Source of the DNA: Teratosphaeria epicoccoides
Lineage: Eukaryota > Ascomycota > Dothideomycetes > Mycosphaerellales > Teratosphaeriaceae
DNA: 64,000 nt
NCBI GenBank assembly: GCA_021401465.1
Contig: JADDMT010000111.1
Location: 1 to 64,000 of the forward strand
Reading direction: 5' to 3'
The translations under genes were made by a program, and so were the position numbers. This document shows positions 22,746 to 33,600 of this stretch, piece by piece. Below the pieces are notes generated by a model. The model had not been told where the DNA came from. It saw only the letters and a list, made by a program, of their open reading frames with translations, and searched no databases. Each line of letters opens with the position of its first letter. Position 1 is the stretch's first letter.

Positions 22746-23903
22746 TCAAACATTCGTAGCTTTCTGCGACCTCGCGCTCGGCATTCTTTGCTCTACCGCT
22801 GGCCCGTCACCCTTCCGAAAGAACCTCCTTGCTTTCGATGATCGAGAAGACATGGTCACACCCATGGAAATATCGCCTTGCACTTCAGCATTATCTGTCG
22901 AGGGGCCCTGGCGCGGCAATGGCTTTGTCGGATTAAGTACACTGCCCCTTTCCGGTGCTTCACCTGGCACCATCAAATGCACGTGCCGTATCGGAATACC
23001 GTCCGATTCACTGGCTACTGTCGCCGCTCGTGGGGGCAGAAGCGGAAGGACGATATTCTTTTCTCGCGAGTCGGGTTGCAGACCGAATCCTGCTTCTCGT
23101 CCAGGTGAGCGCGGCGGCTGGGTGCTGGAAATTGAGGGCTGGATCTCGTAGACCTGGTTTTTGGCTCGATGGCGGATAAGCCACCAGGTCATGAAGATTA
23201 CCAGGGCGATGCCAGCGAGTGTTCCAACGACTATCGCGGCAATTGTGCCTCCCCCCATATGCTGCGCATTCTGAGTAGCGGCGGTCGCAGTCGTCGAAGA
23301 GGGGGCGAGCGGGAGGAAGCCGTACGAGGTTGTTGTAACAGTACCGGTTCCCGAGACACCTGACGCATCGGTCGTCGTTGTGGTGTAGGTGCTAGTGAAG
23401 GTTCCAAGAGTGGGTAAGCCGGTCGAAGTGGAGGTGATTGTGCTCGTTTCCTTTGGCTTCCCCGAGGCGTCAGTTTCTGTTGTCGTGTACGTCGTGATAA
23501 TCGTCGAAGGGCTGAATGTGGCAGTCGAAGTCGAAGTGAGGGTGGTTGTCTGTAAACTCCCGGACGCATCACTTGTTGTCTCAGTGTACGTCCTGGTGTA
23601 GGTGGAAGTCGATGGTCCCAAAGTCGAGCCACTTGCTAATGTCGATTCGGGTTCGCTCTCTGCATCTGTTGCTGTGTATGCTCCCCCGCCCGACTGTACG
23701 GTCACTGGAATCTTGATGACTTGAACAAGAATTTGTCCCGTCGGTTCTGGCCCTTCGATATGTGTCGCGGTTGTTGTTGTCGTCAAGGTGGTTGGCGCAC
23801 CCGTTAGCAGATACTCTATTGTTGCTGTTGACAGCGGCGATGTTGTATCGGTGCCTGACCAAGTTGCGAAGTAAACGATGGTCTCAGTGTACGACGCGGT
23901 CAT
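22746..23903 (-). CDS. Ser/Thr-rich single-pass membrane protein with three Thr-rich repeats
   Basis: Function unknown. The 385-residue single exon has a Thr/Ser-rich, presumably O-glycosylated ectodomain (residues 1-215), one strong membrane segment (about 219-243, AAIVVGTLAGIALVIFMTWW) followed by a basic stop-transfer (RHRAK), and a disordered Pro/Arg/Ser cytoplasmic tail of about 140 residues. Three copies of a Tyr-Thr-rich motif ending DASG lie near residues 105, 138 and 172, so the repeat period is about 33 residues. The layout resembles WSC/Mid2-like wall sensors, but no WSC cysteine domain is present and I could not see a cleavable N-terminal signal peptide. Either it is inserted by the membrane segment, or a signal exon upstream was missed. 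Confidence 0.65.
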   Translation of the reverse strand: MTASYTETIVYFATWSGTDTTSPLSTATIEYLLTGAPTTLTTTTTATHIEGPEPTGQILVQVIKIPVTVQSGGGAYTATDAESEPESTLASGSTLGPSTSTYTRTYTETTSDASGSLQTTTLTSTSTATFSPSTIITTYTTTETDASGKPKETSTITSTSTGLPTLGTFTSTYTTTTTDASGVSGTGTVTTTSYGFLPLAPSSTTATAATQNAQHMGGGTIAAIVVGTLAGIALVIFMTWWLIRHRAKNQVYEIQPSISSTQPPRSPGREAGFGLQPDSREKNIVLPLLPPRAATVASESDGIPIRHVHLMVPGEAPERGSVLNPTKPLPRQGPSTDNAEVQGDISMGVTMSSRSSKARRFFRKGDGPAVEQRMPSARSQKATNV

Positions 23904-24949
23904 AATTGCAGTTGGGTCGGGTCAAGCTGCACCAGACTTGGTCGCATGCACTGAATTGCAGAGACTGTTGAGACTGCACACATCGTTTGCCAAGAAGGGA
24001 GCATGGAGAACCAGAAATTGAAGACGGGTCGCAAACGACGCGAAACCGCGCGGAGGTTATTCATCTTGATGAACGTAGACGTTAGACAGGGAATCTCGCG
24101 ACACCGTTGGAGATCCAAGCAGGGTATGCATCTGCATTCGGCATCGAGAGTGCCGCATGAGTCGGCGACAGCAGCACCACAGGGCTGGAGAAAAGATAGC
24201 CTTGGTGACATCCCGGTCCGGCTCCGCATATAAGATGCGACCGAAGCAGGGGAGAAGCTTCAGCATTGCCATGTGCATCGACCCGATCTGCGGCCAACCA
24301 GCGTTATCGATGTTGGGCTGCAGCATAGCACTGATGTATCGGTTTGTGTTGGCGGCGCGATTTGCTTGCTTTGCCTAGAACCAGTGATGATGGTATGAAA
24401 ACGGCTAACAATATGCTTTGAGTCAGGACAGACCTGGCGCGCCATTCCATGTACAGCTTAGGAGGTACCAGTACCGCATTGGTGTTCGTTGCCGTCTGCA
24501 CTCTGAGGTCCGCTTCTACATGTGTATGTATGCTTTGACATGCACTCCTTGTCACCGCACGACGCTTGCCTGGCGCAATGTCATCTTCAGGACCCGTCTT
24601 CCGCCCGGAATATGGGCCAAGGGGGCCACAGAGGCCTGGCGCCCAGGGTCCAAGGGGTCCTGCTTACGATCCCCAAAAATAGGCGGTCTGACAGGAGGAA
24701 CGGATGGCTATACCTGTGCCGTGCCTCCTCGTTCATGAAGCGAAAAGTGGACCGTCGTAAGGGTGACTCGCCACGATGGCTTCGCAAATAGAGCTTTTGT
24801 TTGCCTCCAAGCTCCAGCAGCGCGAAATTTGGGCCCCACACATGTGGGGCACTTGAACTGCCATCACCAATGTGTCGTCTGACCAAGTTTCTTCAAACAT
24901 TGTCGAAGGCTGTCCAGGTCACAGGGAAGAGGGGAGTGCAAAGACCAAG
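23904..24949. promoter_or_regulatory. Divergent region between mucin-like gene and MetAP2
   Basis: About 1.05 kb between two start codons on opposite strands, presumably carrying both promoters. No coding family was recognised. Confidence 0.4.
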
Positions 24950-26335
24950 ATGACGGCGGCTGTTCCTGAGAATCACATGGCCAATCTAAAGCTGAATAGG
25001 GGTGCTGGTCAGCCGCCCAAGGCCAATGGCGCGACAGCGGCAAGTGGAGGCAGCGGCAATTTAGGTGCGGGCGATTCCGACGACGACGACGAGGCTGACG
25101 AGACCGGCGAGGATGCGCCACAGCAACGTGATGTAGAGGGAGCCGCGAAGAAAAAGAAGAAGAGGAAGCCGCGAAAGAAGAAGAAGGCTGGCGGCGCATC
25201 AGGTGGTGGAGCAAAGGCACAATCGTCACCCCCAACAGTACCAGTGGCGCAGCTGTTTCCGAACAACAGCTATCCGGTTGGCGAGGAGGTTGATTACAAG
25301 AACGACAATGCATACCGGACAACCAACGAGGAGAAGCGGCATCTGGACCGCATGAACTCCGACTTCCTTGCTGAGTATCGTCTGGCCGCTGAGGTGCATC
25401 GGGAGGTGCGCAAGTATGCCAAGGCCAATATCAAGCCTGGTATGACCTTGACCGAGATTGCAGAAATGGTTGAGAACGGGACGCGACATTTGACCGGGCA
25501 CATGGGTCTAGAAGAAGGTGACAACCTCCTCGGAGGCGTGGCTTTCCCAACCGGCCTGAGCTTGAACCACTGCGCTGCGCACTATACGCCCAATGCCGGC
25601 AACAAGATGTTGTTGAGTCAAGAGGATGTCATGAAAGTCGACTTCGGTGTGCACGTCAACGGCCGCATCGTTGACAGTGCCTTCACCGTCGCCTTCGAAC
25701 CTAAATACGACAACCTGCTGGCCGCGGTCAAGGATGCCACCAACACAGGTATCCGCGCTGCAGGGATTGACGCCCGCATGTCTGAGATCGGTGAAGCAAT
25801 TCAGGAGGCCATGGAGAGCTACGAGTGCGAGATCAATGGCACCACGTACCCGATCAAAGCCATCCGCAATCTGAACGGGCATACCATTAGCCAGTACAGC
25901 ATACATGGTGGCAGCGCCGGCAAAAGCGTGCCCATTGTCAAAGGTGGCAGTAATGAGAAGATGGAAGAAGGCGAGACCTACGCTATCGAGACCTTCGGGT
26001 CTACAGGCAAAGGCATTGTCCGCGACGACATGGAGACGTCGCATTACGCCAAGATCGCCGACGCGCCGAAGGTGGCGCTGCGAGTCGCGTCTGCAAAATC
26101 ACTGCTGCGAAGCATCGACAAGAATTTCGGTACCCTGCCGTTTTGCAGGAGATATCTAGATCGACTGGGACATGAAAAGTATCTGTTGGGATTGAACAAT
26201 CTGGTGCAGAGCGGCATCGTGCAAGATTACCCGCCGCTTTGCGATATCAAGGGGAGTTACACCGCGCAGTATGAGCATACGATTTTGCTCAGGCCGACTG
26301 TCAAGGAGGTCATCAGTCGAGGTGATGATTATTAG
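24950..26335 (+). CDS. MAP2: Methionine aminopeptidase type 2
   Basis: Cytosolic dimetal aminopeptidase that removes the initiator Met from nascent proteins; it is the target of fumagillin in the family. It is a single exon of 461 residues from ATG 24950. The open frame extends 26 codons further upstream but without an ATG. The N-terminal extension has an acidic patch (DSDDDDEADETGED) followed by a polybasic tract (KKKKKRKPRKKKKAGG), typical of eukaryotic type 2 enzymes and linked to ribosome association. Catalytic and metal residues visible: His in LNHCAAHYTPN, Asp in VDFGVHVNGRIVDSAFT (two ligands), His in NGHTISQYSIHGG, Glu in ETFGSTGKG, and the C-terminal Glu in YEHTILLRP. The type 2 insertion is present. 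All ligands are intact, so it should be active. Confidence 0.96.
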   Translation: MTAAVPENHMANLKLNRGAGQPPKANGATAASGGSGNLGAGDSDDDDEADETGEDAPQQRDVEGAAKKKKKRKPRKKKKAGGASGGGAKAQSSPPTVPVAQLFPNNSYPVGEEVDYKNDNAYRTTNEEKRHLDRMNSDFLAEYRLAAEVHREVRKYAKANIKPGMTLTEIAEMVENGTRHLTGHMGLEEGDNLLGGVAFPTGLSLNHCAAHYTPNAGNKMLLSQEDVMKVDFGVHVNGRIVDSAFTVAFEPKYDNLLAAVKDATNTGIRAAGIDARMSEIGEAIQEAMESYECEINGTTYPIKAIRNLNGHTISQYSIHGGSAGKSVPIVKGGSNEKMEEGETYAIETFGSTGKGIVRDDMETSHYAKIADAPKVALRVASAKSLLRSIDKNFGTLPFCRRYLDRLGHEKYLLGLNNLVQSGIVQDYPPLCDIKGSYTAQYEHTILLRPTVKEVISRGDDY

Positions 26336-27145
26336 GGTATGATACAGGTAGAGATCGCGCTGTCAATGACCGTGACATGACATGCGGGTCGAGATCCACG
26401 AGCCAAAATCTTTGAAAAGCGCAGAAGCCCTTCAACTATTTCTTGGAACTCAGGATCTACGCTTCAGTGGCGTCACCGTGAAAGCAATGATTACTACATA
26501 CGCGTTCGAGAGCTGCGTTTGTGCCTAGGTTGGGCAGCCGTCATACTCTTGGCTTAAGCGCTGGTTAAGACCTATATTCAGAGCCTCGACTTGGGCTGCA
26601 CTACGAGTCACGAGGCTGCCCCTACTGCTCCGTACGCGCGGTCGTACAGCCCTTGCTCGTCCCGTCATGGTCGTGATGTACATTTCGCCGCCCAACGATT
26701 GAGCCATGGACCTCAAGACGAGGCCACGGTCAATTCGTCGGTGCCATTTCGCGGGCATCCGGAGCAGCGTCAACTACATCATTGTCCTTCCTCCGGCCCA
26801 GCATAGCCTACAATATGCAGCCTTACGCTCCAGGTTTGAAAAGTGCCAGTGTTGCCAGGCCAGCTTCAGCGAAGCTGTCTTGTGTTGCGCGTGTACTTTT
26901 GCCATCGCAACCGAGCAACCCCGGGTGCAGCAATGTCTTACTGGGGATTGCCTGTGTCGTTGTGAATGCGCAAACATTTCTGGCAGTAGTTGTTCACTTT
27001 CAGATACAGCCAAAGGTCAAGGACCCAAGTGTGATCTAGAGCACATCGAATATCCGAAAACCGTCTTCTCAACGAGATCGACATTGCGTTGGTCCAGGTG
27101 GCCGGGACTCACCTTTTTCATGACTTTGGACCGCGCCGCAGCGGC
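26336..27145. other. Intergenic between convergent MetAP2 and conserved fungal gene
   Basis: 810 bp where only 3' ends are expected. No gene was recognised. Confidence 0.4.
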
Positions 27146-28135
27146 TCACTGTCCTTCGAATGCGTCGCCAGCGCCGTCCGGCATCAGACCGTGCATTTGT
27201 TCACGCTGTCCCACATCACCTATGCTCCTGCCATTGCTTCCCTCGTGACCATGCCCTTGACTACTGTTCAGACTCCCACCCTCATCCGTCCCGGCTGGAG
27301 CCCGTGGACCAACCATCCAGTCCTCCATGGCCAGCCACCCACTCCAAGCCTTCTCGGCCGCGGTCAATTCCTCGATCCTCGCCTCGTCAAGAGGCTTCAT
27401 GAACGGTACTGTCTCATCTCCGCCATATCCACTGCCAATGTCATACTGTCTCTTACAGGTTCGCCAGCCGCCATGCTTTGCTGCGAAGAGGTAATTTCGA
27501 CGCTCGCAATCTAAGTGAGGCATAATGCCTTTCATGTAATCGTCTCCGAAGAAGCCATGAAGGATTGGTGGCTTGTCGAAAGCTGTGACGACGAGGCGGC
27601 GAATGTACGGAACGAGTGAGACAAACGCCGGATTGCCAGTAGACTCATTCCTGGATCGATTTAATGCTTGCAGGCCGCTGGGTCCTCCCCGTGCGCCATA
27701 TTGTCCAAAGGCGTATGAACCTGAGCCTCCTGGCTGACTGCCAGCCTGCGACTGCCCGGGCTGCCCAGACTGTGAACTGGACACTGGATTCTGGGCCCAA
27801 GCGTACGGCAATCTAATGTTTATCAATGCGCAGAGAGCCTGTGTGGCGGGCTCATGCTGGGCGTGGTCAAGAAAATATTTCATACAACTCTGATACGCCG
27901 GATACCAATCCAAGATATCGAAGTTTGGCGACTCCGACGTGAACGTCGAGGGGTCAGCAGCTTGTGCAGGGCTGTCATTGCGTGATGCGTCCATGAAGGG
28001 CCGAGATAGATGATTGCTGGGTCCTGGCATAACAGCGGTGAACTGGTATGGTATGGAACTGCTTGGAAAGGGCAGGCCAGATGGCCCGGCTTCTGGGTTA
28101 CGATGATGCCAGTCATGTTTCCACCAGCGATCCAT
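27146..28135 (-). CDS. Conserved ascomycete protein of unknown function ('ilp apoptosis inhibitor'-like)
   Basis: Single exon, 329 residues. A disordered N-terminus is followed by a compact conserved block: WYPAYQSCMKYFLDHAQHEPATQALCALINIRLPY, a Gly/Gln/Ser linker, then FVSLVPYIRRLVVTAFDKP and LHGFFGDDYMKGIMPHLDCERRN in separate runs, ending with ETVPFMKPLDEARIEELTAAEKAW. From memory this block matches a filamentous-fungal family that databases often label 'ilp is an apoptosis inhibitor'. That label is historical and no inhibitor-of-apoptosis (BIR) zinc motif is visible here, so no function should be inferred. The C-terminal 50 residues are Gly/Ser-rich and disordered. Confidence 0.7.
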   Translation of the reverse strand: MDRWWKHDWHHRNPEAGPSGLPFPSSSIPYQFTAVMPGPSNHLSRPFMDASRNDSPAQAADPSTFTSESPNFDILDWYPAYQSCMKYFLDHAQHEPATQALCALINIRLPYAWAQNPVSSSQSGQPGQSQAGSQPGGSGSYAFGQYGARGGPSGLQALNRSRNESTGNPAFVSLVPYIRRLVVTAFDKPPILHGFFGDDYMKGIMPHLDCERRNYLFAAKHGGWRTCKRQYDIGSGYGGDETVPFMKPLDEARIEELTAAEKAWSGWLAMEDWMVGPRAPAGTDEGGSLNSSQGHGHEGSNGRSIGDVGQREQMHGLMPDGAGDAFEGQ

Positions 28136-28841
28136 CTCGCGGGTCTACCTTGAGGTGATCTCACGACTGGCGTATCGGGCGAAAGCTTGTGTCTCAGATG
28201 GCCTCGGGACTGTTGAGATCGGTAACTCTAAGCACGTTAAGGTTCTGCAGCGTGCTGCGTGACTACATAAATATCAAGCGGTCGCTTTGTTGTAGAACAT
28301 GAGACCTGAGGCATGCGAGATATCGCGCCGACGAACCTCGATCCTGTCCATCTCGAATGGTGATGCTGTGCGATGAGCGAGCCGTGCGTTACGAGATGCC
28401 AATAGGAGGTATTGCGGCTGTAATGCTCAATGGGCCATATTTTCCGATTCTGTGGGGCAGTCCAGATGTTGACGAAGGAGATGCTCGAAGTTCAAGCCCC
28501 GAACATCTCCTGTGCCCAGCGCAATCAGCCACGGATATGGATCCGATCTTGCGACGCATGCGCAGGGTTGTCATGATCAGTATCCCTCTGGTCGGAACTT
28601 GGCCCTTGAAATAACAACGTCAGGCCTCACCTGTTCCGCCCCTGAACCGTTCGCCGCAGGAGGTATTGGCAACATTGGCCGCCGTCTTCTGAGCAGGTGT
28701 GCACATCGCAGCAAGTCAAATCTATTACAGTAGACTCTCGATATAATGCTAGCGCGGGAAGTTGAGCTCGTAACGTTACAGCCGCGAGATCAGTAATCAG
28801 CAACCTGCTAAGACGGCTAGCGCCATGGCATTGTGGCCAAA

Positions 28842-28865
28842 GCACCTGCAAGGCCTTGCAGGTGC
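28842..28865. repeat. Perfect 24 bp palindrome
   Basis: The stretch GCACCTGCAAGG followed by its exact reverse complement CCTTGCAGGTGC gives a 24 bp perfect palindrome centred on GGCC. It can be read directly from the sequence. A palindrome this long in 64 kb is unlikely by chance. Confidence 0.9.
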
Positions 28866-28878
28866 CGTAATAGGTCAA

Positions 28879-28939
28879 GCGCGTACCGAAAAGAGTGAGG
28901 CGTCGCTGAGTAAGTGAACGGTATCGAGCCGGTACGCGC
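28879..28939. repeat. 10 bp inverted repeat flanking a 41 bp loop
   Basis: GCGCGTACCG at 28879-28888 and its reverse complement at 28930-28939 bracket 41 bp. It lies 13 bp after the perfect palindrome. It could be a hairpin or the ends of a small foldback relic. Confidence 0.7.
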
Positions 28940-29451
28940 TAGCCCTGGTCCGATATTGACGCGAGATCGGTCTGTTCAAATGCCCTGCTTATTTAATGGG
29001 TCTCATCATACGGCTGAATCTGCCTACTTGCCCTAGGCTTGGCGCCTTTTATTCTATAAGGATATGTATGGGAATAGACCTAGTTATGACTATAGTATAG
29101 TAGAACGAGATCCTTATTTTGCCTGCAAAATCTAGCAGGAGGTCCCGACGTACCGTTAGAAACGCGATATCCCTATTCGGTACATCAATCGTCGGGGTGG
29201 AGCTTCACCTGCAACTGAGCCGATGATATCATACATGGCTAAGAGGATGGAAGCCTGCATCTTCTCAGGTTCACATTGTCGATGAACAATCAACATAGGC
29301 CGGTAGGAGGTAGTGAATCTTTTACAGTCTCGCAAGCCCACGATTTGCATCACTCTCAAGCGTTCAGCTGGATCAACAACAACCAGTCAAACCGAAGGCA
29401 ATACATGTACCTCCTTGATCGGTTCGACGCTGTCAACGCTGAACAAGCAGT

Positions 29452-30310
29452 ATGGCCAGCGAAACATTCAATCTGGCGTCGCGCGTCAAGCTTAACAATG
29501 GTCTTTCAATGCCCAGAATCCCATCTCGGCGTGTATCTCATGAACGGTTCGGAAGCTTCGAAAGCTGTAGGTTTTGCTCTGGATGCCGGCTACAGAGCTG
29601 TGGACAGTGCACAGATGTACCACAACGAGAAAGAAGTTGGGAATGCCATACTTTCTTGGCTTCGGAAGAGTCCTTCCGTGAAGAGGGAGGATATTCACTA
29701 TACTACAAAGCTGGCAAGCAATAGTGACTACAAAAGAGCAAGATCGAGCATAACGCAGAGTGTCAAGGAATGCAGTCTCGGGTACATCGACCTGTTCCTT
29801 CTGCACAGCCCGTACGGTGGGCCAAGGGCTAGGTTAGAGAGCTGGAGGGCGGTCGAGGATGCGATCAACGACGGCGAAGTCAAAATCGGCGGCGTGTCGA
29901 ATTATGGCGAAAAGCATCTAGGGGAACTGCTGTCTTCAAAGGACTTGAGAATCAGACCTGCTGTCAATCAAATTGAAGTCCATCCTTTCAATACTCGCTC
30001 CAAGCTCACGTCCTACTGCCAGTCTCATGGAATTGTGGTGGAAGCTTATGCGCCTCTTGCGCGAGCGCTGCGTATGAAGCATTCGACGATTGTAGACTTG
30101 GCGAAGCAATATGGGTGTACCTCTGCACAACTGCTTGTGAGGTGGAGCCTGCAGCATGGATATGTGCCGTTGCCCAAGAGTGTGAGACAGGAGAGGGTTG
30201 TGGAGAATGCGTGTGTGGAAGGCTTTGTTATTGCGGAAGCAGATATGATGAAGATGGACGGGCTGGATGAGTATCTGGTGACGGACTGGGATCCGCTTGA
30301 TGCAGATTAG
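29452..30310 (+). pseudogene. Aldo/keto reductase interrupted by a one-base frameshift
   Basis: NAD(P)H-dependent reductase of carbonyl compounds, AKR superfamily TIM barrel. Translation from ATG 29452 gives the usual AKR beginning (VKLNNGLSMPRI) for 23 codons. The family sequence then continues one base out of frame (HLGVYLMNGSEASKAVGFAL). One extra C in the CCC run at 29520-29522 separates the frames; there is no GT-AG pair that could remove it. Without the extra base the product would be 285 residues. All four catalytic residues are present: D and Y in AVDSAQMYHNE, K in YTTKLAS, H in LLHSPYGG. Later blocks (VNQIEVHPF, EAYAPLARAL, PLPKSVRQER) are normal, so the body shows no other decay. 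It is either a sequencing error, a recent null allele, or a rare frameshifted gene. The open frame upstream of 29452 is non-homologous leader. Confidence 0.8.
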
Positions 30311-30683
30311 ATTCGCTTTGGACCTCGCTGCATCATGTCGAACAGGGAGTTTGGTGTGCATAGCAAATATTGTTAGCTGCCTTAGGCTGCAGAAGTTCAT
30401 GGCCCGAGCGCCCGCACGTCCACCTCGATGCTCCTTTGCCTACTCTTCCACCTCTGAGCCACGTCGCACACGATCGTGAAGACAATATCTACCGTGTCAA
30501 GATCAGATCCTGGCGGTGCAGTGATGGGTGTGCGAAGCTGTCGATGACCTATGGCAGCGCGACAGGGTCTCCTGAGCTCTTCGGACGTGACCATAATTAC
30601 TGGTGCGATAACTCGAACTGGGAAGAAGTTGTGCCTCTTACCGGTGTTGGGACTCAGCAGCAATCGCAATTGACGTCTCAATC
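30311..30683. other. Intergenic between aldo/keto reductase and Med5 genes
   Basis: 373 bp separate these tandem genes. It should hold the Med5 promoter. Nothing specific was recognised. Confidence 0.4.
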
Positions 30684-33600
30684 ATGCCGTGGCTCGATGC
30701 ATCAACGCCTGGGCAAACAGCTATAGCGCAGTGGAAGATTTTGTTCAAGAATGCTTTGTTACGGCGTCTCCTAGCTGAAGAGCTGCCTCTCGAGGAGATG
30801 AAGCGGCTTCACCCAGTACCGCAAGCGGCGCTCGCGAGCGCGTTAATGGGAAATCGATCGGTTGAAGGCGTGGACGATCCGCTGCTTTTTCGATATGCCG
30901 AGCAGCTACTCAAACATGACTATGTGAGCACTGCAGACATAGCCACGGCGCTTCTGTCGCACTCCATGTATCCAGGAAAGGAGCGTCCTGCGCAGCTGAG
31001 TGCACATGCAACTGGGCTGCCGTCATGCGAAGAGAGAATCTTCACCCTCCTGGGGCAAATGCACGTCTCCGGAAAGCTCCATGTCAAGCCGTCACGTTTC
31101 CACCAGACTGTTTTCGTACTTACACGTTGGATGCATCTGATATCTGAGCACGAAATGAGTAAGCAGCTGGACACAGCGGGCCTCCACGATTTAGGACCCT
31201 CGGCCTACGGCGCCTACGAAGCACTCGCATCTCTCGTACTCACAATCTTCAGCAAACCGAATTTTAGAGATGTCGCAAAGCAGCCATGGTGGCGCGGACG
31301 ACGTCCACAGGTCGTGCAGAAGCTGCAGGACTTTGACATGCATGTCTTGCAATGGATGCAATCTCATCTGGGCGGAAGGCTTCAGGCGCTGGCTGGGATA
31401 CCGCCATTTGTTGAGACCAAGGCGGATGGTCGTCCGATGATAACCGGCCAGCAAATTGTCGAATTCGTCGCGGATCTGCCAGTCGTTCATACCAGGGCTG
31501 GTCTCTACATATACCTCAACTCTTGCTTGTGCGCTAGACCTTTCACCGACGACCTGAGCATGCTGGGATACCTGCAAGCTAGGTATAACGGGGATAATCA
31601 GACGCTAGCCGTGGATCTGTTGACTGCCTCGTTCGACGTCTTGGCGAATGCGCTTTTACGGAAGGATCGCACTGAGGATCTACCGCTAATACGCTCCTTC
31701 ATCTGCAACAAAATACCTGCACTGCTTGCTATGCTCTCGGGGTACCTCGCTCCAATGACTGTGGAGTCTTGCATTCAGATGTCTTTCATCGGAAACATAT
31801 CGATGGATGTTCTACCACCAATCAGTGCAGGCGACAAGGAGATTCGCGAGACGTTGAAACGGACCAGGTTGGAATGCCTCCAAGCCTGTGCGCTGTTTGG
31901 CCTGGTCACGGAAGCGACCATAGCTAGCATCATACAAGAGCCTTTCACGCTACCGAAGGTCACGCGCTATAAGAAGGACGGCCTCGTGGCACAATGCAGC
32001 AGCAATCTTGCGAGGCTCGACAATTTGCTTGAAGAGCTCAAAGCAATGCAAGGCAATGCAGCAGCTATAGCTGGGTGTCTAGTTCAAGTCGTTAACAATC
32101 TATGCTCAAGCAAGGATACGATGTCATTGAAAAGCGTGTGCAACAGCTTCACCAGGCATGTGTCTGAAATGGATATTGTGTTGCAGTACGCCCAGCCTGG
32201 TGACCTGATATACCCTTTAGCTGTTCTGATGCACGACTGGGCACATGATCAGGATCAGACGGAATTTACGCCGTCCTACGAAGAGTTCGCCTCGATACTG
32301 CTTTTCACACTTGCATTTATCCATCGTTACAGCATCACGAAATCGGATGTGCCAGCTCTGCCAGGCGGCAACTTCGTATTCGACCTTTTACATAACATGA
32401 CTTCGACGGGTGGATTAAGTGATGAGCAGAATAGCCAATTGAGCAAATGGATCGACGGCCTTTTTGCTACAGACGAACATGGTGAGACGAGCGGAATCAG
32501 CGATGAAGTAATGCGCCAGTGCCCGCCGCAAGACTTCTACCGTCTGGTGCCCAGCTTGTTTGAACAGAGTATGTTGGCCTGCAGGTCTGGGCTGCTCAAC
32601 TTGACCGTCTTCAAAGGCGGTCTCGAGCTCCTGCTGGAGCCATTCCTCCTGCCCTCTCTTGTATGTGGGCTAAGCTGGCTCACCAGGCATTCATTTGAAG
32701 ACCATGGCGATGCCGACGTGCTTCTGCAAGTACTCGATAAGCTGCTCAAGCCCGCGGGCAGTTCTCAAGATACAAAAGCCATGCACAAAGCAGTGCTTGT
32801 CATGACAGCCGTCCCGCTGACAAGGTCACTCCAAAATCTGCTGAGAAAACGGCCTAACAAGAAGGCGGCGGCCGGACTTGTCGAAATACTGAAGCCATAC
32901 ACGCAACAAACGGTTCAGCGCACCGCAAAGGCAAGCAGACTAGAACTCCTGAGCTGGGTCGAAGGTGCCACCAATGGCAACACTGCGCGATCTGGCCTCG
33001 TTCGGTCTATGCAAAATAGCGTTACCGCGTTGAACTCTTGGATGCAGGGCAATCCTCCGCCACCATACACCCACAAATTGATCTCAGCTGCCATCGAAGC
33101 GTGCGGCACTGAAACTGCCCTTCGCGCTCTGATCGATGTGCTCAAGAGCCTGACCGCCAATGGTAGCGGACCTCAGGCCCTAGATGTCTGTGCGGCCATC
33201 ATATGTGCTCCTTCTGCGCCAATTTCTGCCGGATCCAGAGCTTCACTGCGCGACGACCTTCGACTCGCCATCGCTGACACCAACGGCAGCCTGGAGGAGC
33301 CAATCGAATCAGCCGAGGCCTTGGTGCGCCTGGCGAAAAGAGTGGAGACCCAGCTCTCAATGCCCCAGCTTGCTCAACTGCCAATAGCGCTGCCAGTACA
33401 AGAGCAGTCTACGGACCAGATCATGCAAGATCTTGGTCTCACGACCGACGCTGCAGCTGCTATAGGCCCCGACATTATCGCTGCTGGCCAGACCAGTGCA
33501 GCTGGTAGTGCGGTCCCTGATTTCTCTACTGCTGATCTTGCTGGCATTGACTCTGGGAGAAACGCGATTGAGAACGCGGCGCAGAGGGATATGCAGGGAT

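Larger units (their letters stand above)
28136..29451. other. Intergenic region with palindrome, inverted repeat and AT-rich patch
   Basis: No gene is supported in these 1.3 kb. The flanking genes point away from each other, so two promoters are expected. From about 28730 to 29180 the composition changes: many TA dinucleotides, a 24 bp perfect palindrome, a 10 bp inverted repeat and an AT-rich segment around 29040-29160. This may be the remnant of a repeat-derived sequence. No transposase or terminal structure could be defined. Confidence 0.45.

Noticed and set aside
29276..29451. N-terminal extension of the aldo/keto reductase in the body's frame
   Set aside because: It begins with TTG, is not AKR-like, and the true AKR N-terminus is encoded from ATG 29452 in the neighbouring frame.
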